In this document: positions 7,491 through 14,688 of the stretch, one piece after another
Layout of the letters: every line of letters begins with the position of its first letter
How positions within the stretch are numbered: position 1 is the first letter of the stretch
Source of the DNA: Planctomycetota bacterium
Lineage (GTDB): Bacteria; Planctomycetota; Planctomycetia; Pirellulales; Thermoguttaceae
DNA length: 47,911 bases
Direction of reading: 5' to 3'
NCBI GenBank assembly: GCA_018897395.1
Contig: JAHIKV010000188.1
Span: 1 to 47,911, forward strand
Position numbers and translations under genes: made by a program
Notes under the pieces: generated by a model
Database searches by the model: none
The model's input: only the letters and a program-made list of their open reading frames with translations
What the model was told of the DNA's origin: nothing

Positions 7491-8690
7491 TCATTCATCC
7501 GCGATATAGATCAGAAAGTTCGCATTTTCCTCGGCTGTTTCGTAGAGTGAAAACACCGTATTAGTCAGATTATCTTGAAGCACGATTGGACTGAACTCGC
7601 GGCCCCACCTCAAAATCGTCGTGTAGTTACGTTGCCCTGCCTCGCCAGAGGGTTTGTGGCTGATTTCAAAGTTCCGAATGCCGTAGTCCCTGTCTCGTAT
7701 GATAATGCGTATGGGTACAAAAGCGTGTTCCTGGTCTCTATGTCTTCGTCTCCCGGGTTCGCGTTCCCAAGGATAATCAGCAAAGACCCGGCGGAAATAC
7801 GTTGTCTGATCAATGTGCTGGCCAGGTTGGCTTTCAAACCGCGCCTGCGCTAGGCGGACACCCCCAACGGGGTGACTTCCTTCCTTAACCTGCAATGCGT
7901 CTGATTTGGTAAGCGTCTTTTGCCAAACCAAGACACCATGTGGAGGTAGTGCGGCAGGCCGCCGAGCTTCTTCTTCCGGCTGCACCGGCATTCGAGATTC
8001 GACGGGTTCCTCTGCTCTCTCGTTCTGGGGCAACAATGGAGGCATGGGAATCGCTACAGGGGCAAAAGGGCTGGAAGGAATCCCTTCGGCATCGCGGGCA
8101 CGCCCCCGAGATTGATCTCGCCTGCGTTGTCGCGATTCTGCCTCTGATGGCAACTCGCCGCGTGCCACAAGCGTCTTGATCAAATTCGCGTCGAGCCGCC
8201 GAACCGTGTCACCCTGTGGTTCGAGAAATGGAGTTAAGGGTCTGAGCAGCCGCTGGTATTCGACTGCATCTGCAGGCAGGTCGAAGTCATATCGTGTTGC
8301 AGCTTCGTAGTTGCTGTAAAAGCCTCCATCTGTGAGGTTGTTCGATCCGACGAAAAGGGTTGCGGTCGTCGCAGCTTCAAAAAGATAAACTTTGGGATGA
8401 AAAGCCGTCCGGGCGATTGTGTTGTGAAATACGAACGTGTCGCAATTCCATCGCAAGAGTTCCTCAAGTACGTCGCGGCTTGTTCCGCCAAGGTCGATGC
8501 CAACCGTAAATCGCAAGTTTGCCCCGGTTTCCCTATGCCCCAGGAGCCGCTCACGTAGCCGCAATATGGTTCGCAATGCCACGAATGCTGACACAAAGAC
8601 GATGCGAGAATAGCACGCCTCCGAATTGAGCAATTCGCTGATCTCTTTCCCGAGCTGGTTTTCTGGCTGGGAGACAGTTCTGCTAATCAT
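7491..8690 (-). CDS. Phospholipase D-fold nuclease, candidate restriction endonuclease
   Basis: A 399-residue protein with a single PLD half-site: H98 and K100 in FHPKVYLF, then S116 and N117 in FVGSNNLTDGGFYSNYEA. One H-x-K...GSxN site per chain is what the BfiI/NgoFVII-type restriction enzymes have, which dimerise to form one active site. The region 170-260 is charged and probably a linker. The C-terminal third (FRRVFADYPWERE, then GEAGQRNYTTILRWGREF) may bind DNA. It is convergent with the methyltransferase and shares its AT-rich composition. An alternative is a stand-alone PLD-type helicase-associated or defence nuclease. Confidence 0.78.
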   Translation of the reverse strand: MISRTVSQPENQLGKEISELLNSEACYSRIVFVSAFVALRTILRLRERLLGHRETGANLRFTVGIDLGGTSRDVLEELLRWNCDTFVFHNTIARTAFHPKVYLFEAATTATLFVGSNNLTDGGFYSNYEAATRYDFDLPADAVEYQRLLRPLTPFLEPQGDTVRRLDANLIKTLVARGELPSEAESRQRRRDQSRGRARDAEGIPSSPFAPVAIPMPPLLPQNERAEEPVESRMPVQPEEEARRPAALPPHGVLVWQKTLTKSDALQVKEGSHPVGGVRLAQARFESQPGQHIDQTTYFRRVFADYPWEREPGRRRHRDQEHAFVPIRIIIRDRDYGIRNFEISHKPSGEAGQRNYTTILRWGREFSPIVLQDNLTNTVFSLYETAEENANFLIYIADE

Positions 8691-8744
8691 GTGAATGCTT
8701 TTCCGTTAGAACCGATAAAGGGGTCGGCGGGTGGCACTGTGGAA

Positions 8745-8882
8745 GTGTGCCACTGGCTCTGCCAGTGCCTGGTGGACCTAGCGAAAATCCCGCACCGTCT
8801 TCCGATGAACCATTCGCCACTTCTACTCGTAACACGATGAACCGTCAACCCACGCACGGCACTGGCAAAGCCAGTGGCACAC
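8745..8882. repeat. Inverted repeat with 25-bp arms
   Basis: The left arm (8745-8769, beginning GTGTGCCACTGGC) and the right arm (8858-8882, ending GCCAGTGGCACAC) pair with a single mismatch across an 88-bp spacer. Each arm also folds on itself (CACTGGC...GCCAGTG). Confidence 0.85.
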
Positions 8883-8986
8883 CATCTCACTCCCGTATTC
8901 CGGGGACACATTACTTATTTTGGTAGTTTACGAAGTTTTGTGTGAGGAAAAGGTGTAGGAACAATTTTTCGACCTTATGGTGTTAA

Positions 8987-9028
8987 CGCCGACAGCGCGA
9001 AAGCGGCGGCAAGCCGCCGCACTCCAAA
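8987..9028. repeat. GC-rich palindromic repeat, right copy flanking the R-M island
   Basis: CGCCGACAGCGCGAAAGCGGCGGC followed by AAGCCGCCGCACTCCAAAG is the reverse complement of the element at 5233-5276, with small differences in the middle. Confidence 0.82.
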
Positions 9029-9033
9029 GCGCG

Positions 9034-10032
9034 TTATGGTTGCAGGATTCTCGCCCGGAGTTGCTCCCGCTGTTGCTTCTGAGTATCGGGATCGGCGGCC
9101 GGATCGACGTCGATCGGCCCGCCTAGCAAAAGGGTGAGTTGCCGGGCGGCCGTTTTCCGACTTTCCGGTTCCGGACGAGCGAGCAGGGCCAGCCAAACCG
9201 CCGAGTCGCCGGCCAGCCTCTCCGCGACTTCCTCGGCCGAGTCGTCCTTGTCCTCTTCGTCGAGTGCCTCCAGAATCCGGCGGATGCGAAACTGTTGCTC
9301 GGCGTCGAGCCGGTCGAAGTCGAGTTGGCGGAGGTAACCGATAGCGGCCGAGCCGTCGGCCCGCAACGCCCGATCGGCCGCCTCGCGTTTGGCGAACCGT
9401 TCGTCGCCGAGTTGTTCGACCAGTGAGTCCCAGCGGCGTCGCTTGGCGATTTTCTCGCTTGCCCCATGCAGCAGTTTGACTTCGATGCCCGCGGCCGTCT
9501 CGGCAATTTCCCAATCCGGCCGCAGCACTTCCAGCAGGGGTAAAAGATGCTCTTCGCACTCCTTTCGCCGGATAATCAGAAGCTGCCATAATCCATCGGC
9601 GGAGAAGGTCTGCTTCCGGTCGCCGTCGCCCACCGAGAATGTGATTTTTTCGCGGGGATCCTGGCGGTATTCCACGGGGACGATCGCGGATTGCCCGCGC
9701 GGCGCGCGGCTGATGGAGACCGCGTCGCCGTCGCCGGAGACGGATACTTTCAACGACTCGTCCTTGGCGGTACGTTCATAGGTCAGATGCAGCCGTCCAT
9801 TCTGATTGCGGACGCGGAACGATTCTTTCATCGAGTCGCTGCTGGAGCTCGAATTCATCTGGACCAATCGCGTCCATTGAAGCCGGACGCGGCCATCGAC
9901 AACGGCAAACCGCAGATACCTGCTTTGAGAGCGCATCGTTTTGGAAAGCAGCGATTCCTGCGCCCGCGCCTCGCCGGCCGCCAACAGCCCGAGCAACACC
10001 GCCGCGATCGCTCTAGTTCCGGTAATTCGCAT
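9034..10032 (-). CDS. Secreted protein of unknown function with HEAT-like helical region
   Basis: A 332-residue protein with a clear signal peptide (AIAAVLLGLLAAGEARA, residues 9-25, cleavage after ARA). The first half is beta-rich (RVRLQWTRLVQMN, NGRLHLTYERT). The second half has a helical segment, LVEQLGDERFAKREAADRAL, of the type seen around planctomycete HEAT-like repeats. I do not recognise the family. It starts 3 bases after the DedA stop, so the two form an operon. Confidence 0.7.
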   Translation of the reverse strand: MRITGTRAIAAVLLGLLAAGEARAQESLLSKTMRSQSRYLRFAVVDGRVRLQWTRLVQMNSSSSSDSMKESFRVRNQNGRLHLTYERTAKDESLKVSVSGDGDAVSISRAPRGQSAIVPVEYRQDPREKITFSVGDGDRKQTFSADGLWQLLIIRRKECEEHLLPLLEVLRPDWEIAETAAGIEVKLLHGASEKIAKRRRWDSLVEQLGDERFAKREAADRALRADGSAAIGYLRQLDFDRLDAEQQFRIRRILEALDEEDKDDSAEEVAERLAGDSAVWLALLARPEPESRKTAARQLTLLLGGPIDVDPAADPDTQKQQREQLRARILQP

Positions 10033-10035
10033 GAT

Positions 10036-10707
10036 TCACACCACCTCTCTTACTTCATCGACGTGCGATTCGGACTCGATCGACGGGACGGGAACGTCTT
10101 CCCGATGTTCGTCGTCCGTAGCGGCCGGTTTTCGACGGTGACGCCGCCACAAATATCCGGCGAGGCACCCTAGTCCAATCACCACCACGATGGTCAACCA
10201 AACCTCGGCCTGGCGGATCAAGTGGGTAATCTGCTGGCCGAAGAGGTACGCCAGCCCGAAGAAGGTGCCCACCACGGCCGTCGCGCAGATCAAGTCGATC
10301 AAGAAGAACCGTCGAAAAGAGACCCGCATGATGCCCGCCGTCAGGTAGACCGGCGACCGCAATCCGACTAGAAACCGCGCCACGAAAAAGACCTTCAGTC
10401 CGTGCCGGCGGAACATCGTCTCGATTTGCGCCTCGCGCTGCGGTGTAACCCACCGCGCCCAGCGGGGGTGCTCGCGCAATACGCCGCGGCCGAAGTGGAA
10501 ACCGATCCAGTACATGATCGAATCGCCCACGATGGCCCCAAACAGGCAGCAGGCGAACGCCAGCGACGGATTGAGCGTTCCGTGCGCGGAGAGAATCCCC
10601 GCCGCGATAATGGGGACTTCCTCGGGAACGGGGAGCCCCGACCCGGTCAGGATCAACACTACGATGATCGCCAGGTACGAGCCGTGTTCCAGCAGAATAT
10701 CGGTCAT
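10036..10707 (-). CDS. DedA family membrane protein
   Basis: A 223-residue protein with the DedA arrangement: a hydrophobic N-terminus, LTGSGLPVPEEVPIIAAGIL near residue 20, VGDSIMYWIGFHFGRG with the conserved G-x-x-x-G pattern, and RFLVGLRSPVYLTAGIMRVS, where arginine and glycine residues are conserved. Several membrane segments follow, then a charged 45-residue tail. DedA proteins are inner-membrane transporters or flippases linked to lipid carriers and proton-motive force. The tail is unusually acidic and its role is unknown. Confidence 0.9.
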   Translation of the reverse strand: MTDILLEHGSYLAIIVVLILTGSGLPVPEEVPIIAAGILSAHGTLNPSLAFACCLFGAIVGDSIMYWIGFHFGRGVLREHPRWARWVTPQREAQIETMFRRHGLKVFFVARFLVGLRSPVYLTAGIMRVSFRRFFLIDLICATAVVGTFFGLAYLFGQQITHLIRQAEVWLTIVVVIGLGCLAGYLWRRHRRKPAATDDEHREDVPVPSIESESHVDEVREVV

Positions 10708-10782
10708 CTTATCGGGGGGGCTTGTAACGAGTGCCGTCGCGCGCCCATTTTACCGCCGATGGAGTGGCGGCACAACCGAAAA

Positions 10783-10835
10783 GTAGGCCGGGTTGCAACC
10801 CGGCGAACATTCCGCCGGGTCACGACCCGGCCTAC
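10783..10835. repeat. Palindromic repeat (GTAGGCCGGGTTGCAACCCGGCG type)
   Basis: Outer arms GTAGGCCGGG and CCCGGCCTAC enclose two inner hairpins (CCGGGTTGCAACCCGG and CCGGGTCACGACCCGG) around a CGAACATTCCG centre. It lies between the apbE and dedA genes, 3 bases after the apbE stop. Confidence 0.88.
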
Positions 10836-10838
10836 CTG

Positions 10839-11873
10839 CTACAGCGACAATTCATTCTCGTCGAGGCCCGCCGAAAAAAACTCCGCGTCCGCGCCGCGAT
10901 GGCCGGGGCAAACCATGACCATGCCGATTTCCGGGTGCGTCCGACAATAGGCCAGCGAGTCGGCGGAACCCATTACGTGGAAGGCCGTCGATAGGGCGTC
11001 GGCCAACGCCGCCGTCGGCGCCACGACCGTCGTCGAGAGCACTCCGTCGGCGGGCCGGCCCGTCCGCGGATCGAGAACGTGTCCGTAGCGCCGCCCGCGA
11101 TGACGGAACGATTGGAACTGCGACGCGGAAGTGCCCAACGCCCGGTCGTGGAGCCGGACGATGCCCAGCCGTCGGCCCGGCCGCCGAGGGTCGGAGATGC
11201 CGATCTCCCAGGGAGAAAAGGGGACAGGTCCAATTTGTGCGCAGCACCCTTCGGGCCGTTCCGGCAAATTGGACCTGTCCCCTTTTCTCCGCTCGAGGAA
11301 GCCCCGGGCGAGTACGCTGCTCTGTCCGCCGTGGAGCAGGAAGTCGTCCATACCCGACTCAAGCAGCCGCCGGCCGCAAACGTCCAGGGCGTATCCCTTG
11401 CCGATGCTGCCGAGGCTGATTCGCACGCCCGGCGAGCGGAAGCGGACCGTTCGCCGGTCGGAATCCAACTCCAGCAGGTGAGAGCCGACGTGCGAGCGGG
11501 CCTCGGCCAGTTGGTCGTCTGAGGGGATTTTGCCGGCCCGCCGCGCGAAACCCCAGGCCTCCCAGAGCGGCGCGGAGGTGATGTCGTAGGCCCCGCCGGT
11601 CTCTTCGTTGAGCCTCGTTGCCAAAGCGAGCAGATCGAACAACCACGGTTCGACTTCGACCGGCGCGTGGGCCGCCGATCGATTGATTGCGCCGATCAGG
11701 CTCGTCGGCTGGAAAAAAGACAACTGCTTTTCCAGCGTATCGACCAGATCGAGCGCTTCGATGGCCAGTTGCGTGCCGTCCTCGCACCGCGCCGCCGGAA
11801 AACAGACCTCGAACGGGCAGGCCATTGCCCGGCGCGAGACGCGAATCAGCGGATCGTGTTTTTCTCGGACCAT
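10839..11873 (-). CDS. apbE: FAD:protein FMN transferase (ApbE family) with in-frame repeat insertion
   Basis: The 344-residue protein has the ApbE motifs GGAYDITSAPLWEAWGF, SLGSIGKGYALD (flavin binding), DPRTGRPADG, and TAALADALSTAFHVMG with its metal-binding Asp and Thr. ApbE attaches FMN to threonine in periplasmic redox proteins such as Rnf/Nqr subunits. No lipoprotein signal is visible, so its location is unclear. Between ARGFLE and EIGISDP about 27 residues (RRKGDRSNLPERPEG...PVPFSPW) come from the 79-bp palindromic element, in a different frame from that used in the sigma factor. The site is a surface loop before a strand. The ferredoxin gene upstream on the same strand suggests a redox context. 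Confidence 0.9.
   Translation of the reverse strand: MVREKHDPLIRVSRRAMACPFEVCFPAARCEDGTQLAIEALDLVDTLEKQLSFFQPTSLIGAINRSAAHAPVEVEPWLFDLLALATRLNEETGGAYDITSAPLWEAWGFARRAGKIPSDDQLAEARSHVGSHLLELDSDRRTVRFRSPGVRISLGSIGKGYALDVCGRRLLESGMDDFLLHGGQSSVLARGFLERRKGDRSNLPERPEGCCAQIGPVPFSPWEIGISDPRRPGRRLGIVRLHDRALGTSASQFQSFRHRGRRYGHVLDPRTGRPADGVLSTTVVAPTAALADALSTAFHVMGSADSLAYCRTHPEIGMVMVCPGHRGADAEFFSAGLDENELSL
11212..11290. repeat. 79-bp palindromic element (copy 2) inside apbE
   Basis: Perfect 26-bp arms (11212-11237 and 11265-11290, GGAGAAAAGGGGACAGGTCC...) flank a 27-bp loop. It lies in the same plus-strand orientation as copy 1, but apbE reads it one frame off from the sigma factor. Confidence 0.93.
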
Positions 11874-11885
11874 GCCGGCGCGAAA

Positions 11886-11911
11886 AGCCCACCCATCGCA
11901 TGGGATGGGCT
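11886..11911. repeat. Short palindrome after the apbE start
   Basis: AGCCCACCCATCGCATGGGATGGGCT is a near-perfect hairpin with one mismatched pair. It lies 12 bases upstream of the apbE start and may carry no function beyond being a repeat. Confidence 0.7.
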
Positions 11912-11935
11912 AATGGACTTTCAAGCCTTGAGACC

Positions 11936-12012
11936 GGGGACTGGTCCATTTTTCGGCGAGTAAACGCATTATTGCCGATATACGGTTGGCCGAAAACATG
12001 GACCTGTCCCCT
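11936..12012. repeat. Diverged relative of the GGGGAC-GGTCCA palindromic family
   Basis: GGGGACTGGTCCATTTTTCGGC at the left is mirrored by GCCGAAAACATGGACCTGTCCCC at the right. The ends match the GGGGACAGGTCCAA arm of the 79-bp element, but the loop is different and contains stop codons. It lies between the ferredoxin and apbE genes. Confidence 0.75.
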
Positions 12013-12025
12013 TCCCACGGCACCA

Positions 12026-12107
12026 GGGGGACAGTCCCATTTTCGCGGCGAAAAAGCACTTGCCCAACGCAACGTCCGTCGCGCCGCGAAAATTGGGACA
12101 GTCCCCT
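12026..12107. repeat. Second diverged palindrome of the same family
   Basis: GGGGGACAGTCCCATTTTCG at the left pairs with CGAAAATTGGGACAGTCCCC at the right, with CGCGGCG/CGCCGCG extending the stem inward. It directly follows the element at 11936-12012, so the two fill most of the 239-bp gap. Confidence 0.8.
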
Positions 12108-12112
12108 GTGGA

Positions 12113-12286
12113 TCATTCGAGACTAATGGCTTCCACGGGGCACGCATCGACGCACGCGCCACAGTCGCTGCAAGTATCCGCATCGACGACCGCGAGGTCG
12201 TCTTTCATTTCGATCGCGTCCACCGGACAAGAATCCACGCACAATTCGCAACCGGTGCATTTTTCAGAGTCAACTACTGCTGGCAT
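12113..12286 (-). CDS. Small ferredoxin with two 4Fe-4S clusters
   Basis: A 57-residue protein. The start is MPAVVDSEKC at 12286, with GGGAG upstream; a longer frame to 12322 lacks a ribosome site. Two complete cluster motifs are present, CTGCELCVDSCPVDAI and CSDCGACVDACPVEAI, each C-x2-C-x2-C-x3-C followed by proline. Small 2[4Fe-4S] ferredoxins carry electrons at low potential between soluble oxidoreductases. Its partner is not evident, although ApbE-dependent flavoproteins (downstream gene) are a plausible context. Confidence 0.95.
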   Translation of the reverse strand: MPAVVDSEKCTGCELCVDSCPVDAIEMKDDLAVVDADTCSDCGACVDACPVEAISLE

Positions 12287-12494
12287 TGAACATCTCCCAA
12301 AAACAGAAACTAACGATCCCATTATTTCCCGCGCAAAGCCGGGGCAAAAGCCATGCCTCCGGCATAACGCCGCGTCCCCGCCATACGTGGGGCAAGAAGA
12401 CGCAAAGGGGTTTTTACCTTACATTATCGTCGAATTGCGTCAAGGGGATCAGCCGCCATGTTTCTGCGATCGCGTGAGCGTCTTGATTTCCACC

Positions 12495-13643
12495 CTACTC
12501 CGGCATTTTTTCCGGCTTGTACTCGTGCGGACGCTTGCGGATGACCTTGGCCTCGATGATTTTGTCGGGCGGGGGGGCTTCCTTGTCGTCGGGATTGCGG
12601 CGCTGGATATTCGAGAGCACGTCCATTTCGCCGATCACCCGGCCGAAAACCGTGTGTTTTCCGTCCAGTTGGGGCGCGGGCACGAAGGTCAGAAAGAACT
12701 GCGAACCGCCGGTGTCGCGGCCGGCGTGGGCCATGCTCAGGCTGCCGCGGAAGTGCAACCGATGGTTCGGCTTGTAACATTCGCAGGCGATGCTGTAGCC
12801 CGGCCCTCCCGAGCCGTTTCCCCGCGGGTCGCCGCCCTGCGCCATGAAGCCCGGCAACACGCGGTGGAACGTCAGCCCGTCGTAAAATCCGTTCTCGACC
12901 AGCGAGATGAAGTTGGCCGCCGCGTTTGGGGCTTCGTTCTCGAACAGCTCGATCAGGATGTCCCCCTTCGAGGTCTTCAGCAACACGCGCGGCAGGTTGT
13001 CGGAGTCGGACTGGCGCCGGCGGATCGCCTCCTCCTTGGCCCAAGCCTGCTTGTAGTACGGAAGACTTTGGAAATAGAACCTGCCGATCCGGGCCGGCTT
13101 GTCTTTTTCCGACGGCGAATCGTAATACCCGCTTTCCGCGGCCAGGATGAGATACTTTTCGGCGTCGTCGAAATGGTTGGTCGCAAAGGCGGCGATGCCC
13201 GCCAGATTCGCAACGTGTCGATCGACACACTTGTTCTCCATCAGCATCCGGCCGATCTCGTAGGCCGGCTCGTAATCGTCGCGCTGCACCCCCTGGGCCA
13301 ACAGTTTCATCAGGAAAAAGGCGATTTCCTTGTCGGCGTTCGGGGCCTCCTCGAACGCCTTCCCGGCGGCGTCGATCAACTTCGGTTCGATCTCCTCTCC
13401 CCGGGCGATCAACCGGTTCCATTGCAGCAGGATTTGTTCGCGCTGCTGCTCGGAGGCCGTCCGATACTTCAACTGCAAACCGGCCAATTCGGCCAGCAAG
13501 CCGTTCATTTCCCCTTGGATGCGATAATACTCCTCGGCCCGGGGACCGCGTTCGGCGGCCGGCGCCGCGTCGTCGGCAGCCAACACCGGCAGGGAAAAAA
13601 GAAGCAGAAACAAGGCCGGCGTCAGGGAATATCGAGCGCTCAT
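12495..13643 (-). CDS. Exported cyclophilin-type peptidyl-prolyl isomerase with N-terminal helical domain
   Basis: A 382-residue protein with a signal peptide (YSLTPALFLLLFSLPVLAAD). Residues 30-210 are helical (LAELAGLQLKYRTASEQQRE; HFDDAEKYLILAAES, TPR-like). The cyclophilin domain fills the C-terminal half: GDILIELFENEAPNAAANF, FHRVLPGFMAQGGDP with the catalytic Arg and Gln, GSQFFLTF, and LDGKHTVFGRVIGEM. It should isomerise Xaa-Pro bonds of exported proteins. The helical N-terminus may bind partners. It is divergent from rsmD. Confidence 0.93.
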   Translation of the reverse strand: MSARYSLTPALFLLLFSLPVLAADDAAPAAERGPRAEEYYRIQGEMNGLLAELAGLQLKYRTASEQQREQILLQWNRLIARGEEIEPKLIDAAGKAFEEAPNADKEIAFFLMKLLAQGVQRDDYEPAYEIGRMLMENKCVDRHVANLAGIAAFATNHFDDAEKYLILAAESGYYDSPSEKDKPARIGRFYFQSLPYYKQAWAKEEAIRRRQSDSDNLPRVLLKTSKGDILIELFENEAPNAAANFISLVENGFYDGLTFHRVLPGFMAQGGDPRGNGSGGPGYSIACECYKPNHRLHFRGSLSMAHAGRDTGGSQFFLTFVPAPQLDGKHTVFGRVIGEMDVLSNIQRRNPDDKEAPPPDKIIEAKVIRKRPHEYKPEKMPE

Positions 13644-13757
13644 TGTTGGACTCCGTTGGTTTTCCAGGGCGGCGATCGTCTTCCTGCCGCCTGCATTCTA
13701 CTGTATCATATCCGATGATTCCATGCAGGCGTCAATCGATTCCGGGATCGGACGGTA

Positions 13758-14504
13758 ATGGCACGACGAAAACGCAAACCGAAATCCACCGCCGCCGAAC
13801 GCTCTCCCCGCGGCGACTCGAAATCCGTCGCCGGGGTGCGGATCATCGGCGGGCGGTTCCGCGGCCGACGAATTCATTACACCGGAGACGCCCGCACCAG
13901 ACCGATGAAAGACCGGCTCCGCGAGGCGATCTTCAACCTCGTCGGACCGAGCATCCGGGGCAAACACGCCCTGGACCTGTTCGCCGGCACCGGGGCGCTG
14001 GCGCTGGAAGCGCTCAGTCGCGGCGCCGGCCGGGCGACGCTGATCGAACAGCACCATCCCACCGCGAACGTCATCCGTCGGAACGTGGCCGAGTTGGGCG
14101 TTGAAACGCAGGCCGAGGTCGTCGCCGCCAACGTCTTCATCTGGGGGAAAATGGAGTCGGGTCTCTTTTCGCTTTCACGCTCTTCCAAGCCCACGGGTTG
14201 CAACCCGTGGGCTTATGAGCCGCCGCGGGGTGAATCGGTTCTTGCTCAAGTTCCAATTACCCCTGTGCCTTGGGTGGTGTTTTGCTCGCCCCCTTACGAT
14301 TTCTACGTTAGTCGCACCGCGGAAATGCTGGAGCTGATCGAGGGACTGATCGGATCGGCCCCGGCCGAAAGCGTCTTCGTGGTGGAAGCGGACGCGAGAT
14401 TCGATTTCCGGCTGCTTCCCGATCCTGGGGCGTGGAACGTCCGCTCATACCCCCCGGCGGTGGTGGGAATTTTCCGCAAAAAACAGCTATTTAGCCCCGG
14501 GTGA
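13758..14504 (+). CDS. rsmD: 16S rRNA (guanine(966)-N2)-methyltransferase RsmD with in-frame palindrome insertion
   Basis: The protein contains RIIGGRFRGRRI, RTRPMKDRLREAIFNLV, LDLFAGTGALALEALSRGA (AdoMet site) and CSPPYDFYVSRTAEML (catalytic motif IV, SPPY rather than DPPY). RsmD methylates G966 of 16S rRNA on the 30S subunit. Between VFIWGK and PWVVFCSPPYDF, normally adjacent, about 35 extra residues are encoded. They include a perfect 28-bp palindrome read as SKPTGCNPWAYE. The C-terminal LFSPG and the stop codon come from a second repeat (14489-14573). At 248 residues it is longer than the usual ~190. The insert is just before the catalytic loop, so activity is uncertain. Confidence 0.9.
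   Translation: MARRKRKPKSTAAERSPRGDSKSVAGVRIIGGRFRGRRIHYTGDARTRPMKDRLREAIFNLVGPSIRGKHALDLFAGTGALALEALSRGAGRATLIEQHHPTANVIRRNVAELGVETQAEVVAANVFIWGKMESGLFSLSRSSKPTGCNPWAYEPPRGESVLAQVPITPVPWVVFCSPPYDFYVSRTAEMLELIEGLIGSAPAESVFVVEADARFDFRLLPDPGAWNVRSYPPAVVGIFRKKQLFSPG
14187..14214. repeat. Perfect 28-bp palindrome inside rsmD
   Basis: AAGCCCACGGGTTG is followed directly by its exact reverse complement. It lies in the part of rsmD that has no counterpart in the family and stays in frame. Confidence 0.93.
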
Positions 14505-14573
14505 ATACACCCGGGGCAATGTGCGTGAAATGTACCCAAACACTTCCCGCCGTGTATTCACGGCGGGCTAAAT
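14489..14573. repeat. 85-bp twin-hairpin element, copy A
   Basis: The ends ATTTAGC and GCTAAAT enclose two different hairpins, GCCCCGGGTG-AATA-CACCCGGGGC (14494-14517) and CCCGCCGTG-TATT-CACGGCGGG (14546-14567). The reverse complement of this element recurs at 22804-22888 with identical hairpins but a different spacer. It supplies the last codons and the stop of rsmD. Confidence 0.93.
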
Positions 14574-14688
14574 GGAGTTTTTGCGGACGCCTCCTCTTCT
14601 CAGTGGACTATTCCGTTCCCGATAACCGATCTAACCAGATACCGGACGTTATCTTTATTCGGGTTGCGCCAGATCGAAGGAACGAGCA

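Larger units (their letters stand above)
8691..9033. other. Intergenic region with palindromic repeats at the right edge of the island
   Basis: It contains an inverted repeat (8745-8769 against 8858-8882) and the right copy of the GC-rich repeat (8987-9028). No coding sequence was seen. The promoter of the nuclease gene should lie just above 8690. Confidence 0.6.
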
